Shown here in pieces: positions 19,321 through 28,525 of a stretch of DNA of 64,000 bases (its first letter is position 1; the number at the start of each line of letters is the position of its first letter). The notes under the pieces are model-generated. The model was not told the DNA's origin, made no database searches, and saw only the letters and a list, made by a program, of their open reading frames with translations. Source of the stretch: CAIWHR01 sp963823215 (GTDB taxonomy: Bacteria > Pseudomonadota > Gammaproteobacteria > Burkholderiales > Casimicrobiaceae). Made by a program: the position numbers and the translations under genes. The DNA lies in the NCBI GenBank assembly GCA_963823215.1, contig CAWGKT010000001.1, forward strand, positions 186,001 through 250,000. Reading direction: 5' to 3'.

Positions 19321-19384
19321 CGAGATTCGAACTCGCGTACTCACCGTGAAAGGGTGATGTCCTAGGCCTCTAGACGATGGGGAC
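19309..19384 (-). tRNA. tRNA-Glu (TTC anticodon)
   Basis: A 76-base cloverleaf on the minus strand: acceptor GTCCCCA pairs with TGGGGAC, anticodon loop CTTTCAC carries TTC, the T arm has GTTCGAATC and the CCA end is encoded. It lies 43 bases after tRNA-Ala and shares its promoter. Confidence 0.96.
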
Positions 19385-19427
19385 CTGGTGCAAGGCAGAT
19401 CAAAGACAACAATCGCAACGGGTCCGG

Positions 19428-19503
<76 letters not shown>

Positions 19504-19518
19504 CACGGCGAACACGAA

Positions 19519-19547
19519 ATTATACGGGGCGAGGGGCGCTTGTGCAA
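19519..19547 (-). promoter_or_regulatory. Sigma-70 promoter for tRNA-Ala/tRNA-Glu
   Basis: On the minus strand TTGCAC, a 17-base spacer and TATAAT end 15 bases before the tRNA-Ala 5' end. This is close to the consensus. Confidence 0.75.
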
Positions 19548-19641
19548 ACGCGTCGGGCCGACCCGACGCCGTGGACCCCGCGGTCGGATATGATCGCGCA
19601 CGTCACGCCCGGCATCCCGACGCCATAGTCCTCCGCGCTCC

Positions 19642-20454
19642 ATGCCTCTGCCCTCGCCCCGCGACGCCGTCGCCGTGGATCTGTCCGGCCGCGTGATCAT
19701 GGTGACAGGCGCTTCGGGCGGGCTCGGCAGAGCCTTATCACTCGCCTGCGCCGCCCGTGGCGCGACCGTGGTGTTGCACGGGCGCATGGTGCGCAAGCTC
19801 GAGACCATTTACGACGAGATCGTCACGGCCGGACATCCGCAACCGACGATCCTCCCGCTCGACCTCGCCACGGCGTCCGACGAAGATTTCGGCACGGTCG
19901 CGAGCGCGGTGCGCGCTCAGCTCGGCCGGCTGGATGGGCTCGTGCATGCTGCCGCCTTCCTGGGCTCGCTTGGCCCTATCGAGCACCAGTCGTTCGACGC
20001 GTGGCAGAAGGTGCTGCGCGTCAACCTGGCCGCAGCGATGGCGCTGACGCGATCGACGCTGCCGTTGCTCGCTCTCGCCCCCGATGCGAGCGTGATAATC
20101 ACGCTTGACGCACGCGGTGAGGATCCCCGTGCGTACTGGGGCGCATACGCGGCGGCCAAAGCCGGCCTTGCCGCGCTGGCCGCGACTTTGGCCGACGAGT
20201 GGGAAGACCGCGCGAACCTGCGCATCAATGCGGTCGTCCCCGGACCGATGCGCACGCCGCTGCGTGCGTTGACGCATCCGGGAGAGAGCCGCTCAACGCT
20301 GCCGTTGCCCGAAGCGCTGGTGCCGCTGTACCTCTACCTCCTCGGCACACAGGCGAAGGCGGAGAGCGGCGTGCGCATCGACGTGCCCGCATGGCTCGCC
20401 GGTCAGCCGGCCTCCTCGCCCCTGGTCGCGCCCGCGACAACAGGACGTCCATAG
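19642..20454 (+). CDS. YciK-like short-chain dehydrogenase/reductase
   Basis: A 270-residue Rossmann-fold protein close to E. coli YciK. The NAD(P)-binding motif is TGASGGLGRAL and the YxxxK pair is in AYWGAYAAAKAG. Aligning VIITLDARGEDPRAYWGAY with the YciK sequence puts Asp where the catalytic Ser should be, 13 residues before the Tyr. This could mean altered chemistry or loss of activity. The 3' end overlaps the convergent YgfX-like gene by 52 bases. Substrate unknown. Confidence 0.9.
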   Translation: MPLPSPRDAVAVDLSGRVIMVTGASGGLGRALSLACAARGATVVLHGRMVRKLETIYDEIVTAGHPQPTILPLDLATASDEDFGTVASAVRAQLGRLDGLVHAAAFLGSLGPIEHQSFDAWQKVLRVNLAAAMALTRSTLPLLALAPDASVIITLDARGEDPRAYWGAYAAAKAGLAALAATLADEWEDRANLRINAVVPGPMRTPLRALTHPGESRSTLPLPEALVPLYLYLLGTQAKAESGVRIDVPAWLAGQPASSPLVAPATTGRP

Positions 20455-20873
20455 CGAAGGGTGACGCGCAGCTGCCGGAATTCGTCCGCCGCCAAGGTGT
20501 CGGGCAGCACGACGATCGTGCGCGCCGGACGCCACCACGGCATGCCATCCCATCGCCAGACGATGGTCGTCAGGCATGGGCCGACGAACGAATCGTCCAG
20601 AATCACGCCCTCCCGCGAGCGCCCGTCGCGATCCGTCACGGCGATCCTGCGATCGATGCCGACGTGAAGCAAGGCGGGCACGCCGCGGCCGGTGCATCGC
20701 CACAGGCCGGACACCAGAACCGCCAGAACGGCGGCGATCCCCGGCACCATCGCCACGATCGGCAGTGGCAGCGATGCGAGCAAGGCCGACGTGATTGCGC
20801 ATGCGGTCACGGCCATCGCGCAACCGATGCGTGAGGGGCGGGGTTCGAGACGCAGGCGCGGCAGCGGCTTCAT
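20403..20873 (-). CDS. YgfX-like membrane protein
   Basis: A 156-residue protein. The N-terminal LRLEPRPSRIG box, then two membrane helices (AMAVTACAITSALLASLPLP and AMVPGIAAVLAVLVSGLW), a GRDGRSREGVILDDSFVGP-like beta segment and WWRPARTIVVLPDTL fit the YgfX family, whose E. coli member is paired with sdhE and affects cell shape. No sdhE-like gene is adjacent here. ATG 20873 was chosen; a GTG five codons upstream with GGGGAG before it is equally possible. Assignment is by pattern only. Confidence 0.65.
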   Translation of the reverse strand: MKPLPRLRLEPRPSRIGCAMAVTACAITSALLASLPLPIVAMVPGIAAVLAVLVSGLWRCTGRGVPALLHVGIDRRIAVTDRDGRSREGVILDDSFVGPCLTTIVWRWDGMPWWRPARTIVVLPDTLAADEFRQLRVTLRYGRPVVAGATRGEEAG

Positions 20874-20914
20874 TGCCGCCCATTGCACGCGGCTCCCCGT
20901 TCCGCGTCAATCAA

Positions 20915-20937
20915 CCGGAAAGGCTACTTCTTTCCGG
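20915..20937 (-). terminator. Hairpin across the ppsA stop codon
   Basis: An 8-base perfect stem (CCGGAAAG / CTTTCCGG) surrounds the ppsA TAG on the minus strand. Only a weak TTGATTG follows, so it is a weak or factor-dependent terminator. Confidence 0.4.
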
Positions 20938-23300
20938 CGAGCAACAGCCAGGTAGCCACAACGGTGTCCGGATTGAGCGACATGCTTTCGATCCCCTGGT
21001 CAACGAGCCATTGCGCCAGGTCCGGGTGGTCCGACGGGCCCTGCCCGCAGATGCCGGCGTATTTGCCGGCCTTCCGGCATGCGGCGATGGCCATCGCCAG
21101 CATTGCCTTCACGGCATCGTCGCGCTCGTCGAACGATGACGCTATGGCGCCGCCGGCATCGCGATCGACCGCGAGCGTCAGCTGCGTCATGTCGTTCGAA
21201 CCAATCGAGAAGCCGTCGAAAAGCTCGAGGAAGCGGTCGGCGAGCAGCGCGTTCGACGGGATCTCGCACATCATGATCACGCGCAGGCCGTTCTGTCCGC
21301 GCGCGAGACCCTGTTCCTTCAGCAGCGCGATCACCTGCTCGGCCTCGGTCAGCGTGCGCACGAACGGGATCATCAACTCGACGTTGGTGAATCCCATGTC
21401 GTCACGAACGCGCTTCATCGCGGCGCACTCGAGCGCGAAGCAGTCGTGGAACTGCGGCGCAATGTAGCGCGACGCACCGCGAAATCCCAGCATCGGATTC
21501 TCTTCGTGCGGCTCGTAACGCTGGCCACCGACCAGATTCGAATACTCGTTGGACTTGAAATCGGAGAGGCGGACGATCACCTTTTTCGGCCAGAAGGCGG
21601 CGGCGATCGTGGACACACCCTCGGCGATCTTGCTCACGTAGAACTCCGTCGGGCTCGCGTATCCGCCGATGCGCCCGTGGATCTCGCGCTGCAGCTCGGC
21701 CGGCTGACGATCGAGCTCGAGCAGCGCCTTCGGATGGATGCCGACGTTCTTGTTGATGATGAATTCCAGCCGCGCGAGGCCCACGCCTTCGTTGGGCAGC
21801 TGGCGAAACTCGAACGCGAGCTCGGGATTGCCGACGTTCATCATGATCTTGGTCGGTGCTGGCGGCATGCGGTCGAGGACCACGTCGACCACCTCGACGT
21901 CGAGCATCCCGGCGTAGACGTGCCCCGTATCGCCGTCGGCGCAGGAGACGGTCACCAGCGCTCCGTCCGCCAGTGCGCGGGTCGCGTCGCCGCAGCCGAC
22001 CACGGCGGGGATGCCGAGTTCGCGCGCGATGATCGCCGCATGGCACGTGCGGCCGCCGCGGTTCGTGACGATGGCCGCGGCACGCTTCATCACCGGCTCC
22101 CAATCAGGATCGGTCATGTCGGCCACCAGCACGTCGCCTGCCTTGACCCGGTCCATCTCCGCCGCCGAATTGATCAGGCGCACCGTGCCCTGCCCGATTC
22201 TCTGCCCGATCGCACGGCCGCTCGCGAGCACGTCGGAGCGGGATTTCAATCGGTACCGGCGCAGGTTGCCGGCGTTTTCGCGCGACTTCACCGTCTCCGG
22301 CCGCGCCTGCAGGATGTAGAGTCTGCCGTCGACGCCGTCGCGCCCCCATTCGATGTCCATCGGACGGCCATAATGCTTCTCGATGGCGACGGCGTAGCGC
22401 GCTAGCTCGTGCGCTTCGGCGTCGGTGATCGAGAACCGGCGTCGCTCGTCAGCGGCGACATCCACGGTGGTGGTCGATTGCCCGGCGTTCTTGCCCTCGG
22501 CGAACACCATCCGGATGGCCTTTCCACCGACCGACTTGCGCAGGATCGCCGGCCGGCCCGTGTCCAGATTGGGCTTGTAGAGGTAGAACTCGTCAGGGTT
22601 CACGGCGCCCTGCACCACGGTTTCCCCAAGACCGTAGGATGCAGTGATGAGCACCACCTGGTCGAAGCCGGATTCGGTGTCCAGCGTGAACATGACGCCC
22701 GAGGCACCGAGGTCGCTGCGCACCATCCGCTGGACGCCGGCGGATAGCGCAATGTCGGCGTGCGCGTACCCCTGGTGGACACGATAGGCGATCGCACGGT
22801 CGTTGTAGAGGCTGGCAAATACTTCTCTTATTGCATGAAGAATATTATGCAAGTCACTGATATTTAGAAATGTTTCCTGCTGGCCCGCAAACGAGGCCTC
22901 CGGCAGATCTTCCGCCGTGGCCGAAGACCGCACTGCCCACGTCGCCTCGGGTGAAGATTCCATCTGGCTCCGGTACGCGCCCGCGATATCCGCATTGAAC
23001 GCCGGCGGCAATGGCGCCTCGACAATCCAGCCCCGGATCTCGGCACCCGCGCGGGCGAGCGCGGCGACATCGTCGACATCGAGCGCGTTCCAGCAGCGCG
23101 ACAATCCGCGCCTCGAGATCGTTATGCGCAAGGAACTCGCGGAAGGCGAACGCGGTGGTCGCAAAGCCGCCGGGAACGCGGATCCCGGCATTGGCGAGCT
23201 GACTGATCATTTCGCCCAGCGACGCATTCTTGCCGCCCACCTGGTCGACGTCGCCCATCCTGAGGCACTCGAAGGGGATTACCCGCACCTGTTGGTTCAT
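20924..23300 (-). CDS. ppsA: Phosphoenolpyruvate synthase, with one frameshift
   Basis: Converts pyruvate, ATP and water to PEP, AMP and phosphate for gluconeogenesis. The N-terminal part from 23300 (MNQQVRVIPFECLRMG, VGGKNASLGEM) is in one frame; from about 23085 the ATP-grasp region (LDVDDVAALARAGAEIRG), the phospho-His domain (GGRTCHAAIIARELG) and the PEP/pyruvate barrel (MIPFVRTLTEAEQV, GICGQGPSDHPDLA) continue in the next frame. One surplus base within 23081-23090 joins them; without it the product is 791 residues, the normal length. Whether this is a real mutation or a sequence error cannot be told here. The PEP synthase regulator gene lies 3.4 kb away. Confidence 0.93.
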
Positions 23301-23407
23301 GCTCGTCTGGGCCCTGGTGAGAGTGCGTGCTGCGCTGCGCCAAAGAGTTGCGCACGACAAAGTGATTCTAGCGCTTCGGGAGCAGCTCGCGGGCCGTGCG
23401 GCGGCGC

Positions 23408-23429
23408 AAAAAAACCCGCCTGGGCGGGT
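23408..23429 (-). terminator. Rho-independent terminator of the XRE gene
   Basis: Minus-strand ACCCGCC / GGCGGGT stem followed by TTTTTTT, 45 bases after the XRE regulator stop. Confidence 0.85.
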
Positions 23430-23473
23430 CGTGCGATGGTCCCTGGTGGAGCGCGGAGGCGCCGGGTCCGAGG

Positions 23474-23872
23474 TCAGAACGAATGCGTGCCGCCCGGACG
23501 TCCGTCCGCAGGCAACGGCAGGTCGATGGGGTCGGCTTTGCCGGATGGTCCGAGACCGGAATGCGAAACGGGCGCATCCGTTTCCGGAACCTTGCCCTTG
23601 ACGGCGCGGCGCAGCGTTCGATACAGGTCGGGATGCGAGTTCTTCAGATGGCTGATGATCTCGAAATCGACGCGCTTCACCTGCGAGAGATCAACCTGCT
23701 CGACGTGTACCAGGCGCAGCAGCTCGCGCACGGGCTTGGGCATCTCGCGACCGCTTTCGTAGCGGGAGCCACCGCTCTGGGTGACGCCAATCTGCGTCCA
23801 GAACTGCTCCTGATTGAGCCCCAGCCGGCGCCGGATTTCGCGCGGATTGAGGACGCGGTCGAATATTTTCAT
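23474..23872 (-). CDS. XRE-type helix-turn-helix regulator
   Basis: A 132-residue DNA-binding protein. Residues 5-65 form the HTH: NPREIRRRLGLNQEQFWTQI, then GVTQSGGSRYESGREMPKPV. The rest (VKRVDFEIISHLKNSHPDLY) is followed by a proline-rich tail. Similar short regulators are common in betaproteobacteria but I know no target. ATG 23872 gives MKIFDRVLNPRE. It is monocistronic, with its own terminator, between ybiT and ppsA. Confidence 0.85.
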   Translation of the reverse strand: MKIFDRVLNPREIRRRLGLNQEQFWTQIGVTQSGGSRYESGREMPKPVRELLRLVHVEQVDLSQVKRVDFEIISHLKNSHPDLYRTLRRAVKGKVPETDAPVSHSGLGPSGKADPIDLPLPADGRPGGTHSF

Positions 23873-24060
23873 CGGATCGGTTGTGACGCTCAGACGCCGG
23901 GAGATCGCCGGCAATAACGGTTGCCCTATACCAATGGCATATTCTGGCCAGATTGTTGCCCGCAACGCAAGGGCCATCCATCCGGCCGGCCCTGCCGTCC
24001 CTCCATTTTGTTGCGCATTCGGTCGCCCTCATGCGGCGAAAGGGGGCCGGGCTCGTGCTT

Positions 24061-25665
24061 TCAGTCTAGCGTACGCGACGCGAGATATTCCTCGTAGCTT
24101 CCGATGAAGTGCACGGGCGTGTGTCGGCCCAATTCGATCACCTGCGTCGCCAGCGACGACACGAACTGGCGATCGTGCGACACGACGATCAGTGTGCCTT
24201 GATACAGCTCGAGCGCGAGGTTCAGGGATTCGATCGACTCCATGTCCATGTGATTGGTGGGCTCGTCCATCACCAGCACGTTGGGACGGGTCAGCATCAG
24301 CTTGCCGTAGAGCATCCGACCCTTTTCGCCGCCGGAGAGCACCCGCACCGGTTTCTTGCCATCGTCGCCCGAGAACAGCAGCCGGCCCAGCGTCGCGCGC
24401 ACGATCTGCTCGTCGTCGCCCTCCTGCGCCCACTGCCGCATCCAGTCGAAGACGGTCATGTCGGAATCGAACACCGCCGTCTGGTCCTGCATGAAGTAGC
24501 CGATATTTGCCCTCTCGGCCCATCTGACGATGCCCGCGTCGGGCGGGAGCTCGCCGATCAGCGTCCGGAGCAGCGTCGTCTTGCCGGCCCCGTTCGGACC
24601 GACGATCGCGAGCCGCTCGCCGGCCTCGAGGATCAGGCTCACGTTGGCGAAAAGCTCGCGCGGCTGGCCCGACCAGCCCTTGGCCAGGTGCTGGATTTCG
24701 ACCGCGTGGCGATGCAGCTTCTGCTTGGGTTCGACCTCGAAGCGCAGATACGGATTCTGCCGCGATGACGGCTTTACGTCCTCGATCTTGATTTTCTCGA
24801 TCTGCCGCGCGCGCGAGGTCGCCTGCCGCGCCTTCGATTTGTTGGCGGAAAAGCGCCGCACGAATTCCTGCAGGTCGGCGATCTTCTCCCTCGCCTTCAC
24901 GTTCGCGGAGAGCAGCTGCGCCCGCGCCTGCGTCGACGCGATCATGTAGTCGTCGTAGTTGCCCGGGTAGACGCGCAGGCTGCCGTAATCGAGGTCCGCC
25001 ATGTGCGTGCAGACGCTGTTCAGGAAATGCCGGTCGTGCGAAATGATGACCATCGTGCTGGTGCGCTCGTTCAGCACGTCCTCGAGCCAGCGGATCGAGT
25101 TGATGTCGAGGTTGTTGGTAGGCTCGTCCAGCAGGAGGATGTCCGGATTGGCGAAGAGCGCCTGGGCGAGCAGCACCCGCAGCTTCCAGCCCGGCGCCAC
25201 GGCGCTCATCGGACCGTCGTGGAGCTCCTGCGCGATACCGATGCCCTGCAGCAATTCGGCGGCGCGCGCTTCGGCCGTGTACCCGTCCTGCTCGGCGAAC
25301 GTTGATTCGAGCTCGGCGGCGTGGACGTAGTCCGCTTCGGTCGCATCGGGGTCGGCGTAGATCGCGTCCTTGTCCTGCTTGACCTGCCACATTTCGCGGT
25401 GGCCCATCAGCACCACGTCGAGCACGCGCACGTCCTCGTAGGCGAACTGGTCCTGCTCGAGCTTGCCCAGGCGCTCATGCGGATCGAGCGCGACGTTGCC
25501 GCCGGACGGCTCGAGATCGCCGCCGAGAATCCGGATCAGCGTCGACTTGCCGCAGCCGTTCGCGCCGATGAGCCCGTACCGGTTGCCGTCGCCGAACTTG
25601 ACGTTGATGTTCTCGAACAGGGGCTTCGCCCCGAACTGGATCGTGATGTTGGCAGCGGTGAGCAC
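24061..25665 (-). CDS. ybiT: ABC-F ribosome-associated ATPase YbiT
   Basis: A soluble ABC-F protein with two ATPase domains and no membrane part; the family acts on the ribosomal E site. Walker A motifs are GANGCGKST and GPNGAGKTT; signature and Walker B blocks are VAPGWKLRVLLAQAL with LLLDEPTNNLD and VLSGGEKGRM with VMDEPTNHMD. The linker carries FSANKSKARQATSRARQI, nearly identical to E. coli YbiT. The GTG start at 25665 (VLTAANITIQFGAKPLF) aligns with E. coli MLVSSNVTMQFGSKPLF and gives 534 residues. Confidence 0.95.
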   Translation of the reverse strand: MLTAANITIQFGAKPLFENINVKFGDGNRYGLIGANGCGKSTLIRILGGDLEPSGGNVALDPHERLGKLEQDQFAYEDVRVLDVVLMGHREMWQVKQDKDAIYADPDATEADYVHAAELESTFAEQDGYTAEARAAELLQGIGIAQELHDGPMSAVAPGWKLRVLLAQALFANPDILLLDEPTNNLDINSIRWLEDVLNERTSTMVIISHDRHFLNSVCTHMADLDYGSLRVYPGNYDDYMIASTQARAQLLSANVKAREKIADLQEFVRRFSANKSKARQATSRARQIEKIKIEDVKPSSRQNPYLRFEVEPKQKLHRHAVEIQHLAKGWSGQPRELFANVSLILEAGERLAIVGPNGAGKTTLLRTLIGELPPDAGIVRWAERANIGYFMQDQTAVFDSDMTVFDWMRQWAQEGDDEQIVRATLGRLLFSGDDGKKPVRVLSGGEKGRMLYGKLMLTRPNVLVMDEPTNHMDMESIESLNLALELYQGTLIVVSHDRQFVSSLATQVIELGRHTPVHFIGSYEEYLASRTLD

Positions 25666-25815
25666 AGGGTCTCGCGTCGGCGGCAGCGCGCCGCCGGATG
25701 ACGGCGCTGCATGCGGGGGAACCCGCCATTCTGCTAGAATCAAGCAGTTATCTCAAGCATCACGCTTGGCCGTGCCGCGAATGTCCGGCATGAACGTGCG
25801 CGACGATATCCGCCG

Positions 25816-26646
25816 ATGCCCCGTTACGACCTCCACTGCCACTCGACCCATTCTGACGGCCTGCTGGCGCCGGCCGCGGTCGTCGCGCGCGCCCGCGCGC
25901 ACGGCGTCGATGTGCTGGCGCTGACCGACCACGATGAATTGAGCGGCCTTGCCGAGGCGCAGGAGGCGGCGGTCGCAGCAGGGATCACGCTGATCTGCGG
26001 GTCCGAGCTCTCGGCGACGTGGGAGGGCATCACGATCCACATCGTCGCGCTCGGCATCGATCCGGCGAACGTGATGCTGGCCGACAGCCTTGCGGCAATT
26101 CGCGTCGGGCGTTCGACGCGCGCCCGGCGCATCGCCGAAGCCCTGGCCCTCGCGGGAATTGAAGGCGCGTACGAAGGCGCCATGCGTTACGTGACGAGCG
26201 AGCGGCTCGTCTCGCGGACGCACTTCGCGCGCTACCTCGTCGAATCCGGCCACGCACGCGAAATGAAGGATGTCTTCGCCCGCTACCTGACGCCGGGCAA
26301 GCCCGGCCACGTGGCGCACGAGTGGGCGAAGCTGTCGGAAGCCGTCGGCTGGATCCATGCGGCCGGCGGGCAGGCGGTCATGGCCCACCCGGGACGCTAC
26401 AGCGTGAATGCCGGCGGAATGCGCCGCCTGCTGACCGAGTTCCGGGACGCGGGCGGCGACGCGATCGAGGTGGTTTCACCGTCGCATACGCGGACACAGT
26501 ACGGGGAGTTCGCGACGCACGCGCGCATTCTCGGCTTGCGCGCATCGTGCGGCTCCGATTGGCACGGCCCCGGCGAGAGCTCGATGGAACTGGGCGCCCT
26601 GCCCGACCTGCCTGCGGGCGTCGTGCCGGTCTGGCGGGACTGGTAG
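25816..26646 (+). CDS. PHP-domain phosphoesterase (RNase AM / YciV family)
   Basis: A 276-residue metal-dependent phosphoesterase. PHP metal-binding blocks are DLHCHSTHSDGLL, LTDHDELSG, GSELSATWEG, MAHPGRYS and CGSDWHGPGESS. The closest characterised relatives are the E. coli YciV/TrpH enzymes, which hydrolyse nucleoside 3',5'-bisphosphates and trim 5' ends of small RNAs. The rest of the protein is the usual inserted helical region. It lies 34 bases upstream of ppsR and is probably cotranscribed with it. Confidence 0.92.
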   Translation: MPRYDLHCHSTHSDGLLAPAAVVARARAHGVDVLALTDHDELSGLAEAQEAAVAAGITLICGSELSATWEGITIHIVALGIDPANVMLADSLAAIRVGRSTRARRIAEALALAGIEGAYEGAMRYVTSERLVSRTHFARYLVESGHAREMKDVFARYLTPGKPGHVAHEWAKLSEAVGWIHAAGGQAVMAHPGRYSVNAGGMRRLLTEFRDAGGDAIEVVSPSHTRTQYGEFATHARILGLRASCGSDWHGPGESSMELGALPDLPAGVVPVWRDW

Positions 26647-26680
26647 CCGAGCGCGGCGCGTCACGGCAGACGGTGCATGC

Positions 26681-27508
26681 ATGCCCAACCCGCGCACCGT
26701 CTTCTTCGTCTCCGATCGTACGGGCATCACCGCCGAGATGCTCGGCAACAGCCTGCTGTCCCAGTTCGACGAGATCGAATTCCAGCGGCTGACGATTCCC
26801 TTCGTCGATTCGCCCGAAAAGATCGCCGCGGTGATCGAACAGGTGAACGAGACGACCGTGCGCGAAGGACGCCCGCCGATCGTGTTCAGCTCGATCGTGG
26901 ACGAAGCCATGAGCGACACGCTGCGGCGGCATACGAACGGGCTCACGCTCGACCTGTTCCAGGCCTTCGTCGCACCGCTCGAGTCCGCGCTCGGCGCCAA
27001 GAGCTCGCACACCGCCGGCCGCTCCCATGGCATCGCCAACAGCCATGAGTATTTCGCGCGCATGGATGCGATCAATTTCTCGCAGACGCACGACGACGGC
27101 GCGGCGACCCGCGATCTCGCGCGGGCGCAGGTCATCCTGGTCGGAGTCTCGCGCTGCGGCAAGACGCCCACGTCGCTCTATCTCGCGCTGCAATTCGGCA
27201 TCCGGGCGGCCAATTTTCCCCTGACGCCCGACGATTTCGCCGACCGCGCCCTGCCGGCGTCGGTGCTGCCGCACAAGGAGCTCCTGTTCGGGCTCACGAT
27301 CGATCCCGAGCGGCTGCACAAGATCCGCGAGGAGCGACGCCCGGGGAGCAAGTATTCGGCGCTCGAGAACTGCCGCTACGAGGTGCGAGAATGCGAGCAT
27401 CTGCTGGAGAGCGAAGGCATCCCCATGCTCGACACGACGGCGAAGTCGATCGAGGAGATCGCCACGACGATCACTTATCGCGCCAAGTTGCGCAGGAACG
27501 TCTACTGA
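26681..27508 (+). CDS. ppsR: PEP synthase regulatory kinase/pyrophosphorylase
   Basis: A 275-residue DUF299 protein that inactivates PEP synthase by ADP-dependent phosphorylation of a threonine and restores it by phosphate-dependent removal. The family start FFVSDRTGITAEMLGNSLLS, the P-loop GVSRCGKTPTSLYLA and the C-terminal YEVRECEHLLESEGIPMLD with TTAKSIEEIA are all present. Its target gene ppsA lies 3.4 kb to the left in the opposite orientation, so the pair is close but not adjacent. Confidence 0.95.
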   Translation: MPNPRTVFFVSDRTGITAEMLGNSLLSQFDEIEFQRLTIPFVDSPEKIAAVIEQVNETTVREGRPPIVFSSIVDEAMSDTLRRHTNGLTLDLFQAFVAPLESALGAKSSHTAGRSHGIANSHEYFARMDAINFSQTHDDGAATRDLARAQVILVGVSRCGKTPTSLYLALQFGIRAANFPLTPDDFADRALPASVLPHKELLFGLTIDPERLHKIREERRPGSKYSALENCRYEVRECEHLLESEGIPMLDTTAKSIEEIATTITYRAKLRRNVY

Positions 27509-27595
27509 CGCCGGGGACGGTGCGAGCCGGGAGCCGGCGGGATTGATCATTCAGGGGTGGCGGATGGGCACGGTCGTCCACGGCAAGCAGCAACC

Positions 27596-28525
27596 ATGAT
27601 CGTCGTCTTCGGCTCGATCAATCTCGACCTCGTCGCGCGCACCGAGCGCCTGCCGCGTCCGGGCGAGACGATCGCCGGCCTTTCGTTCGCCATGCTCCCC
27701 GGCGGCAAGGGGGCCAATCAGGCGATCGCGGCGCGCCGTGCCGGTGCTGACGTAGCCATGGCGGGCGCCGTTGGCACCGACCTGTTCGCCGCTGCGGCCC
27801 TGGCGGGGTTGATCGCGGCGGGCGTCGACATCGCGTGGGTGCAACGGGACCCCGCGCCGACCGGAGTCGCGCTGATCCACGTGGAAGCGGGCGGGCAGAA
27901 CGCGATCACGGTGGTCCCGGGCGCGAACGCCAAGGCGCTCGCGGTGAACGTTCCCGACGCGGCGCTCGGACCGGGGACCACGGTGGCCCTGCAGCTCGAG
28001 GTCCCTGTCGAGGCCGTGCGCGATTTCGCGGTCAGGGCACGGCGATGCGGCGCGCGCGTGGTCCTCAACGCCGCACCTGCGCAGACTCTGCCGCCCGCGC
28101 TCCTCGCAGCGGTCGACGTGCTGATCGTCAACGCGATCGAGGCCGCGGCGGTCGCCGCGGCGCTCGAGCTGCCCCGCACCCCGGAAGCCTTCGCGGCCGC
28201 GATGCTGCGTCGCCACGGTTGTGCCGTCGTGGTGACTCTGGGGCGGCGCGGCGTGGCCGGAGCCGTCGACGGGACCCTGATCACCGCGCCGGCGCCCGCC
28301 GTCGACGTCGTCGACACGACCGGTGCCGGCGATGCTTTCGTCGGCGCACTCGTGGCCGCCCTCGATCGACGCGCCGGGTGGCCGCGCGCCATCGCCGAGG
28401 GCGTCGCCGCGGGATCGCTCGCATGCGCAGCCGCCGGCGCGCAGCCCGGACTGCCGGCAGCGGCAGCGATCCAGCGCCTCGCCGGCCTTGTGGAAACGAC
28501 ACTGACGTCGCGACGATTGGACTAG
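27596..28525 (+). CDS. rbsK: Ribokinase-type sugar kinase
   Basis: A 309-residue PfkB-family kinase that phosphorylates D-ribose or a similar sugar. The first signature is GSINLDLVARTERLPRPGET, then LPGGKGANQAIAARRAGADV, and the second signature with the catalytic Asp is DTTGAGDAFVGALVAAL. The oxyanion-hole glycines are present. No ribose transporter genes adjoin, so it may serve nucleoside salvage. The stop overlaps the convergent TrmH-family gene by 4 bases. Confidence 0.88.
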   Translation: MIVVFGSINLDLVARTERLPRPGETIAGLSFAMLPGGKGANQAIAARRAGADVAMAGAVGTDLFAAAALAGLIAAGVDIAWVQRDPAPTGVALIHVEAGGQNAITVVPGANAKALAVNVPDAALGPGTTVALQLEVPVEAVRDFAVRARRCGARVVLNAAPAQTLPPALLAAVDVLIVNAIEAAAVAAALELPRTPEAFAAAMLRRHGCAVVVTLGRRGVAGAVDGTLITAPAPAVDVVDTTGAGDAFVGALVAALDRRAGWPRAIAEGVAAGSLACAAAGAQPGLPAAAAIQRLAGLVETTLTSRRLD

